Shown here piece after piece: positions 1 through 7,626 of a stretch of DNA of 64,000 bases. Both the position numbers and the translations under genes were made by a program. Position 1 is the stretch's first letter, and each line of letters opens with the position of its first letter. A model generated the notes under the pieces. That model made no database searches, was not told where the DNA came from, and was given only the letters and a program-made list of their open reading frames with translations. This stretch comes from Paenibacillus sp. PvR098 (GTDB lineage: Bacteria; Bacillota; Bacilli; Paenibacillales; NBRC-103111), in the NCBI RefSeq assembly GCF_017833255.1, contig NZ_JAFIBU010000001.1, positions 2,843,501 to 2,907,500 on the forward strand, read 5' to 3'.

Positions 1-167
1 TAAATGTATCAATAAATTGGACTACATATTAAGAAAATACTTTATTATTCAGTCTATGACTTTATAATTCTCTGAACATCTGTCAGTTCCTTACTAGACG
101 GTTTCTTTGTATCGTCTTTTGATTGTGTAATCACATTAATAATAATAGGAATTCAAGCGAGATTGAA

Positions 168-374
168 TTAAACGTCGTCATCGAAGAGCCAGTTCAGATC
201 AACATCAAATTTCTTTCTTAACTCTTTAAGAGTATCAGCTGAAGGTTAGGTTTTCCCCTGCTCGATTTCACTTAATCTACCTTGAGATATCCCAATCGCA
301 TCCGCAAAAGCTGTTTGATTTAGTTTATGTAGTTTTCAAATAGCTTTAACCTTTTCTCCTATGGTATCCATCAT
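168..374 (-). pseudogene. XRE-family regulator, broken by two in-frame stops
   Basis: The frame from ATG at 374 reads as a compact lambda-repressor-like helix-turn-helix (…NQTAFADAIGISQGRLSEIEQGK…) of 69 codons. It is interrupted by TGA at 336-338 and TAA at 246-248. The HTH core resembles the intact XRE protein at 13942-14289, including the shared (D/E)TIG start, GIGISQ-like recognition region and E(L/I)EQ motif, so the two are probably paralogues carried by related mobile elements. It ends ...NWLFDDDV. A further short open stretch on the same strand (about 54-136) may be its decayed C-terminus. No function is expected. Confidence 0.75.
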
Positions 375-395
375 AATAGCCCATTAAACGAATTT

Positions 396-425
396 GGGCC
401 GTCCTCATTTTTCGCAGGACGGCCC
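396..425. repeat. Inverted repeat next to the older element's end
   Basis: Two perfect 10-bp GC-rich arms (396-405 and 416-425) enclose a 10-base loop. It lies between the XRE pseudogene and the element terminus, the same place where the intact element carries a terminator. No T tract follows on either strand, so it may be a decayed terminator or a protein-binding site. Confidence 0.5.
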
Positions 426-467
426 ATGATGTCTTATAGTGGTTCCATTCTTTTTTATCACCAGACA

Positions 468-472
468 ATGAA
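468..472. repeat. Left target-site duplication ATGAA
   Basis: Five bases between the terminus of the older element (…ACA) and the TGTC terminus of the 473-14426 element. They are identical to 14427-14431. A 5-bp duplication is what Tn7-family transposition generates. Confidence 0.75.
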
Positions 473-604
473 TGTCAGGTGTAAAAAAACTCTGGAACCA
501 ATGTTGTTGATTTTATTGGGTTTGCCGCGGCACGTGATAAACAGGAAAAATAAAAAGTCTGGAACCGCCAGAAACTACCGTATAAAAAAACTTAGGAACC
601 AAAG
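473..604. repeat. Left end of the Tn7-like element with three spaced terminal repeats
   Basis: The terminus is at 473. Three similar sites follow: 483-500 (AAAAAAACTCTGGAACCA), 552-569 (AAAAAGTCTGGAACCGCC) and 584-601 (AAAAAAACTTAGGAACCA). They are spaced irregularly, as TnsB sites are in the left end of Tn7. A short open frame across 426-608 lies on these repeats and is not a gene. Confidence 0.7.
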
Positions 605-776
605 TTAATCTTGAGTAAAATTTTATATCGAGGCAGTATTAACTCCTCACATTTTATTGAAGTATAGATTTAGGATAAAGTTGCGTTATTGTTTAGAGTA
701 TCAAGGTATACTATAATAAAATAATTTTGTCAAAGTAGACCTTAGTTTATTTTGAAATATAATTTGATGGCCAACT
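605..776. other. AT-rich gap between element end and the first cargo gene
   Basis: No gene, convincing terminator or promoter is visible in this stretch. It lies downstream of the TIR gene, which is transcribed towards it. Confidence 0.4.
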
Positions 777-1739
777 TTAAAAGTATTTAGTTATTTCATA
801 AAAATTCTCATCATTCATTTCTTCAAAACTTTTTCCAATTTTACCACTTATATGTGACAAGAAATTATCTAATGAAGGTAAGACTGACTCCATTTTTTTC
901 ATTTCATTTGATAAATCCCCTAACATTGATGTTCTTATATTTAATTCTTTAATTTCTTCCTCCATTTTTTTCTGTTTTTTATCCCAATAACTAAGATATT
1001 TTGCTTTCCCAAGCGGATTATAAATATCAGCTTTAAAACCATCATAAAGATTTTCTTTATTATAAAATCTAGAGTCTGAATCTCTTACAACTATAAAATT
1101 TAGTCTCTGCTGATAATCTTCATCTTTCATTAACTCTGTAACTTCATACATACAATTTAATGATTTTAGATACCCATCAGAAACAATTGCTATAACCATA
1201 TCATGTTTTCTTATTGTCCTCATAAACTCATTTAAATCATCTTTATACTGGGTAACTTTAATGTCACGAGTAACAATTACATTTTTAAAAGTAGTTAATA
1301 CTCCTTCTAAAATATCTGCAAGATCACTGTCCTTATGAGTGTATGAAATAAAAACTTTGTGTGGAACTAGCTCTGTTAGCTCACCACTATGATTTAGTTT
1401 ATACGGCACATCATTTACAGTGACTAGCTCTTCACTAGTGTTTATAGATATATAAAATAACTCGCTTTGTTCGAAATAAAATTTATTATAATAAATATCT
1501 ATCTTTCCCTTTATCACTTTTAATATCTCTTCAATTGAAATAGGAAACTTGTTTTCTTTTACTTCTACTACTTTTCCATCAAACCTAGCTCCGAATATTA
1601 TATCGCCTCCCTTGCCATTCGAGTATGCCGAAATTAGTTGAGCAATATAAATATTCGTTGCTGACGGGTGTATATACGTTGTGTTTTGATTGCAATGCGT
1701 AGTAATTTTTTGTTTTATATCCTCAATGTTTCTATGCAA
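777..1739 (-). CDS. TIR-domain protein with N-terminal AlbA_2-like domain (putative defence effector)
   Basis: The N-terminal ~115 residues contain the signature of Schlafen/AlbA_2 domains (an LISAYSNGKGGDIIFG stretch followed by a GKVV turn). From about residue 125 a TIR domain follows (KVFISYTHKDSDLAD), with a candidate catalytic glutamate in SLNCMYEVTEL near residue 199. TIR domains in bacterial immunity commonly cleave NAD+ or make signalling nucleotides; activity here is inferred. A C-terminal helical tail of ~90 residues follows. Start: GTG at 1748 has no ribosome site, whereas TTG at 1739 sits 5 bases after AGGTGAG, so I prefer TTG (about 320 residues). The upstream ATPase gene ends 13 bases before, so the two are cotranscribed. 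It is not one of the architectures I can match to a named defence system. Confidence 0.78.
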   Translation of the reverse strand: MHRNIEDIKQKITTHCNQNTTYIHPSATNIYIAQLISAYSNGKGGDIIFGARFDGKVVEVKENKFPISIEEILKVIKGKIDIYYNKFYFEQSELFYISINTSEELVTVNDVPYKLNHSGELTELVPHKVFISYTHKDSDLADILEGVLTTFKNVIVTRDIKVTQYKDDLNEFMRTIRKHDMVIAIVSDGYLKSLNCMYEVTELMKDEDYQQRLNFIVVRDSDSRFYNKENLYDGFKADIYNPLGKAKYLSYWDKKQKKMEEEIKELNIRTSMLGDLSNEMKKMESVLPSLDNFLSHISGKIGKSFEEMNDENFYEITKYF

Positions 1740-1752
1740 CGTTCTCACCTAC

Positions 1753-4179
1753 TTATATTTTTTTTAATGGAATTCTAGATATACCTGTTGTCTTCAATAT
1801 ATCACCTAATGTAACCAAACGCTGTTTATTACCGTCATCTGTCCATAGTTGATATTCAATATCATCAAGTGCCTCTAACTCTTGATCACTATAGAAAATA
1901 ATGTGTTGGTTGTCACTAGGACGTATAATAATTCGAACATCTCTGCCGTTATATTTTGCAGCAAAAACCGTATCTGAAAACTTCATAGCTATCCATTCTT
2001 CAAATGTGGATGATACTTCATATTTGGTATTTGTTGATAAATAGCCATACACATTCTTTATACTTCTGTTAATCAGTCGATCTACAAATTGCTTATACTC
2101 TGCTGATGATGTCACTATGTGTTTTAATTCCCTAACCATGTCTTCAGTACTTAATTCTGCATTTGAAATAATCTGATAAACTTTTTCTCTATTGGTAATG
2201 ATGTCATCCAAATCTTCGTATTTTATGTTGTTTTCTTCGATCTTTTCTGCTATTTTATATCTCCTTAAGTTCTCTTCTGGTGTAGATAACATCATTCTTT
2301 TTTGATATAAGTTACTAAACCAGGCATTTGCTTTTTCAACATTGTTCATAAACCAGTTAGTTAACTTATTGAATAACATCTGATTATCCTTTGTTCTTTC
2401 AACTCTATCTATAGTTTCTTTTGAAAGAACTTGTGATACATGTCTATCTATAGAATTAGAAATCTCTATATTTGACTTAATTTTTTCTTTATTTTCGCTG
2501 AAGTAATCATCGAACGCTGTAATTCTAGTGTTTAGCAAACCAGCTAACAAATTAGGTTCAAAATAACATAGTATCTCTTTTAAATTGAAATCTATATCTT
2601 TATCAAAACAGATTGTATTTATATGGACAAACTTACTGTTCTGATTAGGGACGTAAGCATTTTTACTAACAGTATTAATTCCTTCCTCTTCAATCCAAAG
2701 CTTATAGAATGAATTCAACCATTCAAAAACTTTAGCATCCCCTAAATATGTATTAATATCTGCAATGCTCTTATCTTGAAGTAATTTTTCATTAATCAAT
2801 TGAAACGAGAGGGTAGAACCTAATATCTTACTCCAACCACGGTATGATTCTTTTGTAGGAATACATAAGTATCCATATTGATTAATAAGTTCCCAAAGCT
2901 GATCAACATTCTCACCACTTTTTGTTGTCGGTATACTGATCTGTATCTGATTAGATTTATTTTTATATGAGACAACACCGTAATATTTTCCTTGATAATT
3001 AACCGGAATTAATACTGTATTTTCAATTTTCTTATTAACATTGTCATAACAGTACTTCTGGAGTTTCAGAGTACTTTGTGTTCCAATGTGACATATGTTA
3101 AAGTGACCACTAAATTTTTCATTTGATACAAAATCCAAGAACTTCTCATATAAAGATACTCCTCTTTTAATTAACTCAAAATTAATTTCATTATTATCTC
3201 TTATTCCATCTCGATCTAATTCCACTTCAAAAAGCTTTGAATTCATAAATATAGGGAAGGAAAACTTTTCGGTGCCAACCAATGGAAATCTACAAAATAA
3301 CTTAGCCAATTTCTCAGAGATAGGTAATAAATATGCTGTTTTAGATATAGAATTATATTTATAAAAGCAAGCAATTTCCACGAGACCATCATCCACCACT
3401 AATAAGGCGTTTTGGTCATTTATCTCTCCTTTATTATTCACTTTTATTTTTGTTATTTTATAATTATCTTCTGATGTTAACTCTCTCTCTTCAGATATCT
3501 TAAATTTATTTCCATTACATGTAATTGAGTTAATATTTCTATTAAAGGTTAATATTAATGGAACAGTATCTTCTAATTCCTTAATTCCTTCTTGTATTGC
3601 ATTATGTATTTCGGCTTTTTCTCCGATAGAATAAATGAATTTTGTTTCCTCTAAAACAATTTCTTTTTCTGATATACTGTTATTTAACTCCTCTAAACTT
3701 TCTAACATTTTCTTTGTATTTTCACGAAACTCATTATACTCACTTCCTGTTCTATTCACCGAAAAATTCATGTTTATTTTCTTATTATCATCACAAATAA
3801 AGGGACCTTGTAAATTAACAACTTCAGATAATAAATGTGTCGACATGAACCCCGTACCAAATTTCCCTGATTTCTCTCCGGGGGAACTCTGTTTAGATGA
3901 AATTTGAGTAATTAAATCTAACAAATTTTCATAAGTAAATGGTTGACCATTATGACTGAAAGTTAATGTTTTGTTTTCATAACTTATGTTTATATCAACT
4001 TTTTGATTATCAATTGTACAATCAGAAGCATTTTGTATTAACTCCCAGATCCATCTACGTCTAATTTTCATTTTTATTTCATCTGAAGATTCTTTGATTT
4101 TTTTCATTTCATTCCAGATTACATTAGAACTTGCATCTAATGTCTTTTTCATATATAGTAACTCTTTTGTCGATGGCAT
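1753..4179 (-). CDS. GHKL/Hsp90-like ATPase, partner of the TIR protein
   Basis: The 808-residue protein has a GHKL ATP-binding fold in its N-terminal third: N-box WELIQNASD (E47, N50, D53), a G1-type SHNGQPF near 77-81, and the G2 lid GKFGTGF at 105-111. This arrangement resembles sacsin-N/Hsp90-like ATPases, not histidine kinases, since no HisKA domain precedes it. The remaining ~600 residues are uncharacterised helical sequence with a conserved-looking C-terminal tail (…LGDILKTTGISRIP). The ribosome site AAGGAG lies 8 bases before ATG 4179. It heads a two-gene unit with the TIR gene, separated by 143 bp from the upstream helicase gene. I infer that it is a sensor or regulator that licenses the TIR effector; no function is proven. 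It is strongly AT-rich, like its neighbours at 777-7062. Confidence 0.75.
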   Translation of the reverse strand: MPSTKELLYMKKTLDASSNVIWNEMKKIKESSDEIKMKIRRRWIWELIQNASDCTIDNQKVDINISYENKTLTFSHNGQPFTYENLLDLITQISSKQSSPGEKSGKFGTGFMSTHLLSEVVNLQGPFICDDNKKINMNFSVNRTGSEYNEFRENTKKMLESLEELNNSISEKEIVLEETKFIYSIGEKAEIHNAIQEGIKELEDTVPLILTFNRNINSITCNGNKFKISEERELTSEDNYKITKIKVNNKGEINDQNALLVVDDGLVEIACFYKYNSISKTAYLLPISEKLAKLFCRFPLVGTEKFSFPIFMNSKLFEVELDRDGIRDNNEINFELIKRGVSLYEKFLDFVSNEKFSGHFNICHIGTQSTLKLQKYCYDNVNKKIENTVLIPVNYQGKYYGVVSYKNKSNQIQISIPTTKSGENVDQLWELINQYGYLCIPTKESYRGWSKILGSTLSFQLINEKLLQDKSIADINTYLGDAKVFEWLNSFYKLWIEEEGINTVSKNAYVPNQNSKFVHINTICFDKDIDFNLKEILCYFEPNLLAGLLNTRITAFDDYFSENKEKIKSNIEISNSIDRHVSQVLSKETIDRVERTKDNQMLFNKLTNWFMNNVEKANAWFSNLYQKRMMLSTPEENLRRYKIAEKIEENNIKYEDLDDIITNREKVYQIISNAELSTEDMVRELKHIVTSSAEYKQFVDRLINRSIKNVYGYLSTNTKYEVSSTFEEWIAMKFSDTVFAAKYNGRDVRIIIRPSDNQHIIFYSDQELEALDDIEYQLWTDDGNKQRLVTLGDILKTTGISRIPLKKI

Positions 4180-4322
4180 TTGAATTACTCCTTATAAAAT
4201 TTATCCTAATAATCAAGTAAATCTAACCACTTTTTTATTTTGCATATAAGAATCCATTTAATTGGCTTTACTACATACTTCTTGAAACCCTAAAATGGCC
4301 GATATGCTTAAGTTTCGTTTGG

Positions 4323-5489
4323 CTATATTTTGAATTTTAATACCCTAACGTTTTTGCTACCTAAATTAATACTATCTTCGAAAAAGTATCGGTTGGGTTT
4401 GAGTTGTTCAACCACAAAAGCCAAACTGTACTTTGCACGAGTGACACCAACATAATATTTATCCGGAGCCTTCAATCGCCCACTGGGATCTAATAAGAAT
4501 GAATAAAGTGGTTTGTTAGGGAAAATTAGAACACGTTCCAAAGTCATCCCCTTGCTGACACCGAAGTTTAAAGATGGATACCCCAAAGTTGGCGTCTTGA
4601 CATCGTATTTCAAGATATTTGGTTTGAAGTGCTGAATATAAGCATGTATATCAGTTTGAAGAATCTGAAAGACCCCTATGACCGGTTCTTCAGTTTCTAA
4701 TGCTCCAATAATTGGGTCCTCTGGGTATACCAAATTCGCAAATTTTGCTATATCAGAAACAAATCGTTTAGAGGTATTATTTTTAACGATGTTAATCCGA
4801 TGTGAATCTCTGCAAGTCTCAAGATAACTGAAAACATGCATACCACCTTTTTTTCTATCAGATCTCGGATTATGAGTCTTTAAGGTAGCTTGTTTATAGT
4901 CACCAACACAATAAATTTTTATAGATGAAAGGAATAATAATTCAAGGAGTTCTATATCTTTCCCCACTAAATCCTGCAGCTCATCGATATAGATGCAAGC
5001 ATATGTATCCTCAAGTCTTTTTAATACAGCTCCATCGGATAATTTATTTAATAATAGTGCAAACTCGGAAGCACGATTGGCTTTAACATCATGATTTCTA
5101 TTTAGAAAATAAGATGTGGTATCTTTTTTCGCATAATCAACACCGTACATGCTGGAAAAATCAATAGTTTTTATCTGGCTAATCTTCCCCAAAAAACTTC
5201 TTTGGTACGGTCTGATTAATTCTTTTAGAATGAACTGAAACCAAGTACTTATTACAAGATTTTTATCGAGAACACCATTATTTTGCTTTGCGTATTCTTT
5301 CTTTATAGAATAAATACCTTTATGGGTGTAAGACAACATCAAAACTTTCTTAGTAGATTCCTCAGATAAAGACCTTGAATCGTTACACATACCATATGTT
5401 TTACCAGAGCCGGCACAAGCAAGAACTAATGTATTATCGAATTGCATTTTTGATATACGTTGGATATTCGATACATTCGTCTGAGTCAA
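4323..5489 (-). CDS. Compact UvrD/GajB-like superfamily 1 helicase (Gabija-like)
   Basis: The 388-residue protein keeps SF1A helicase motifs: Walker A ACAGSGKT (24-31), Walker B CIYIDELQDL (about 165-174), motif III YCVGDYKQAT, a motif V-like KGMTLERVLIF and motif VI YVGVTRAKYSL near 346-356. It is shorter than GajB (~490 residues), probably because the 1B/2B insertions are reduced. The TTG start at 5489 lies inside the 3' end of the OLD-nuclease gene (56-bp overlap in another frame), so translation is likely coupled. In Gabija, GajB is activated by DNA ends and works with GajA to stop phage; I infer the same type of role. All key helicase motifs are present, so it is probably functional. Confidence 0.8.
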   Translation of the reverse strand: MTQTNVSNIQRISKMQFDNTLVLACAGSGKTYGMCNDSRSLSEESTKKVLMLSYTHKGIYSIKKEYAKQNNGVLDKNLVISTWFQFILKELIRPYQRSFLGKISQIKTIDFSSMYGVDYAKKDTTSYFLNRNHDVKANRASEFALLLNKLSDGAVLKRLEDTYACIYIDELQDLVGKDIELLELLFLSSIKIYCVGDYKQATLKTHNPRSDRKKGGMHVFSYLETCRDSHRINIVKNNTSKRFVSDIAKFANLVYPEDPIIGALETEEPVIGVFQILQTDIHAYIQHFKPNILKYDVKTPTLGYPSLNFGVSKGMTLERVLIFPNKPLYSFLLDPSGRLKAPDKYYVGVTRAKYSLAFVVEQLKPNRYFFEDSINLGSKNVRVLKFKI

Positions 5490-7062
5490 ACACCCTCAAT
5501 CCCCATTCTGCTTTATTATTTTTCATAAACGTTTCTATTTCTTCCATATTTCTATTAACCATCGAATTCCCTTTAGAAATGACCCTTTTAAACTTGTTGA
5601 AAGCCTCTGATACAGCGGAATTGACGGCCAAAATGCTGGGTTCAATTGTGTGAAGCGATTCATTAGTTTCATAATGTATTTCTATCAAATCACCATGTGC
5701 GTCGGTGTACTCTTTATATTTATCAAAGATATTCCGTTGAACATCCCCATCATTGTCCGTAATAATTCGTAAGGGTTTTCTTACTAGAATGGCTAGATCA
5801 CAATATCTTTTAAATGCTAATGAATCCACTGTAATGACATCTATTCCATTTTCAATTGGCAACTTTCCATGAACATCCTTGTAAGCGCGTTGAACAATTA
5901 ATTCATCAGTTGGACCCTCAACCAATATCACCTTATCTGCCAATAAAAAACGAACAGTCCCGTAACCAGGCAACTTTTTAAAAAAGTTCATAGTATCAGG
6001 GTCTATATCATCCAATTGACTTATATTCCCTTTATATAAAAGGATTATGTTTTTCAGTCCTAATTTGTTCGCTACATAACTACTATGAGTTGATATAAAG
6101 ACCTGTTTATTCTCATCTTGATTTATTTTTGAAATTAGGCGTGACATATTCCCAAACGCTAAATTATTTTCAGGCTCCTCAAACAGTACTACATTAGATC
6201 TCTCTGTATCTTGTTTGAATACTAATTCCATTTTAATTAAGTTCTGAGTACCAAACCCCATATCCTCAAAGGGAATATTCTCAACATCAATTGAGACCTC
6301 GTTCATCCAAGATTCAAGCGCTTCTTCACGCATACCAAACTTAATCGTTTTATCGTCAAGCTTTTCTTCTACTGCCAACCTTTCATTAAGGGCTACTACG
6401 TTCGGATTGTTATTGAATTCGTGCTTCATTTTCCTATACGCCCTAGCTAGATGTACTTTTTCATCTTCAGATAGATTGTTAGTAATTCGTGAATTGATAA
6501 ACTTGTTTACTGCTGAATCATAATCTTTTTGTGTAGTGTCGATTAGTGAAACCTTCACTGGAAACGTCCTAAAAACAATTGGGTTGTCACCAAAATCTCT
6601 CCAACTGATTTTATAAAATTCAACCGGTATATCATATATTTCCCCGTTCTTTAACATGGCCTGAAATGCTTTTGCAAAATCGGGGTTAAACTGTACAGTC
6701 ATACGAATGCCCGGACAGTCTTCACCAAGTTCATTATTTGTTCCTTTATATTCAGTGCTATTACCATCATTCTCAAAATAGGCTTCAGCGATAATAGAAG
6801 GTAATTCTTCGATTCGTTTAGAGGGATCGGCAATAGTTTCTTTAAAGATGGAACGAGTTGCATAGTTAAAATAGGAGGCTTTTAATTGGCGTTCAAAAGA
6901 TAAATTATTTAATCTTCCACTCAGAAGAACTTGAATTATCTCAAGCAGGGTACTTTTTCCAGAATCATTATCACCGACAAAAATATTGCAGGCACTGTTC
7001 ACTTCTATAACCACATCCCGGAACATTCTGTAATTCTTTATATATAGTTTTTTAATTTTCAT
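5434..7062 (-). CDS. OLD-family ATP-dependent nuclease (GajA-like, Gabija-like system)
   Basis: An ABC-type ATPase is followed by a TOPRIM nuclease domain. Walker A is VGDNDSGKST (29-38), a signature-like GFGTQN lies at 269-274, Walker B VVLFEEPEN at 291-299 and the H-loop ISTHSS at 323-328. TOPRIM residues are E382 (ILVEGPTDE) and D436/D438/D440 (ITDNDGD). Length (542 residues) is close to GajA. I chose ATG 7062, preceded by AGGGGGGC at good spacing; a longer frame from 7158 adds 32 unconvincing residues. The helicase gene starts inside its 3' end, which is the class 2 OLD plus UvrD pairing seen in Gabija. It is predicted to nick or cut invading DNA when nucleotide pools drop; that behaviour is known for GajA and is inferred here. 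Confidence 0.85.
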   Translation of the reverse strand: MKIKKLYIKNYRMFRDVVIEVNSACNIFVGDNDSGKSTLLEIIQVLLSGRLNNLSFERQLKASYFNYATRSIFKETIADPSKRIEELPSIIAEAYFENDGNSTEYKGTNNELGEDCPGIRMTVQFNPDFAKAFQAMLKNGEIYDIPVEFYKISWRDFGDNPIVFRTFPVKVSLIDTTQKDYDSAVNKFINSRITNNLSEDEKVHLARAYRKMKHEFNNNPNVVALNERLAVEEKLDDKTIKFGMREEALESWMNEVSIDVENIPFEDMGFGTQNLIKMELVFKQDTERSNVVLFEEPENNLAFGNMSRLISKINQDENKQVFISTHSSYVANKLGLKNIILLYKGNISQLDDIDPDTMNFFKKLPGYGTVRFLLADKVILVEGPTDELIVQRAYKDVHGKLPIENGIDVITVDSLAFKRYCDLAILVRKPLRIITDNDGDVQRNIFDKYKEYTDAHGDLIEIHYETNESLHTIEPSILAVNSAVSEAFNKFKRVISKGNSMVNRNMEEIETFMKNNKAEWGLRVFDSDECIEYPTYIKNAIR

Positions 7063-7261
7063 GAAATGCCCCCCTGCTGATAGATAATGTTCATTGTTAG
7101 TTTTCAATTTGATTTCCACAGATTTAAACTTGTTTCTGTTATATTCGACGTGTTCCATTATTTTCCTACATCATATCTGCGGCGTGCTATAAACTTCCAA
7201 GCATTAGACTCGTATGTGGCTCTAATTAGCACTCATCCAACCATTTAAACGTATGAAAACA

Positions 7262-7283
7262 GCCGTCTCGAGTGTGAGACGGC
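7262..7283 (-). terminator. Hairpin between hsdR and the OLD-nuclease gene
   Basis: Stem GCCGTCTC/GAGACGGC with a 6-base loop. On the minus strand it is followed by TGTTTTCAT, a weak T tract. It separates the R-M module from the Gabija-like module and lies ~200 bp upstream of the nuclease start. Confidence 0.5.
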
Positions 7284-7313
7284 ACTAACTTTGCTGAGCG
7301 GTATATTTTATCT

Positions 7314-7439
7314 TTAACCTCTCGTTTCCTCATTATACTGACGTAATAACTCCCCTATTTTCATTTTCAATTCCGGACTACATGACTCATATAATTTTGA
7401 ATAACTTATTAATGCATCATATGAAATAAAATTAGACTC
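7314..7439 (-). pseudogene. Unidentified C-terminal gene remnant
   Basis: A 41-codon open stretch with coding-like composition (…YDALISYSKLYESC…LKMKIGELLRQYNEETRG, then stop). It opens directly after an in-frame TGA and has no start codon or ribosome site. It looks like the tail of a lost protein; the family is not recognised. Confidence 0.3.
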
Positions 7440-7567
7440 TCACGGAGGCCTCGCGAAAACACGGTGTGTTTATTTTATTTAAATTACTTCAAAAAATACG
7501 CAATGCTCCCACGATTTATACCTATGATGCTTATCAAGCCTTGAAAGCAGATGATATTTTGAAATAA
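7436..7567 (+). pseudogene. Unidentified plus-strand gene remnant
   Basis: A 43-codon open stretch (…KLLQKIRNAPTIYTYDAY…ALKADDILK, then TAA) that begins after an in-frame stop without start codon. Its composition looks coding and it runs against all genes of the element. Together with 7314-7439 it marks a junction scar between two cargo modules. Family not recognised. Confidence 0.3.
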
Positions 7568-7626
7568 CATCAAAAATCATACTTCTCCTCTTTCCGCAAT
7601 GCCGGTATATTCTTTGCGTCTCTACA

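Larger units (their letters stand above)
1..467. mobile_element. Glmsproximal (right) end of an older Tn7-like element, continuing left of the window
   Basis: Read on the minus strand from 467, the sequence begins TGTCTGGTGATAAAAAAG and then AATGGAACCA. This matches the termini of the adjacent 473-14426 element (TGTCCAGTGATAAAAAAG at its right end). The terminus abuts ATGAA at 468-472, which is also the left target duplication of the neighbouring element. Behind the terminus lie one recognisable end repeat, a 10-bp-stem hairpin and a broken XRE gene, the same order as at the right end of the intact element. Only the end is inside the window, so its transposase genes, if any, would lie to the left. 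The identification is inference from end similarity and position; the sequence match itself is direct. Confidence 0.7.

Noticed and set aside
426..608. 60-codon plus-strand open frame
   Set aside because: It lies across the two element termini and their repeats and has no ribosome site.
5375..5653. 92-codon plus-strand frame at the overlap of the Gabija-like genes
   Set aside because: The two minus-strand genes carry clear motifs there; this frame has none.
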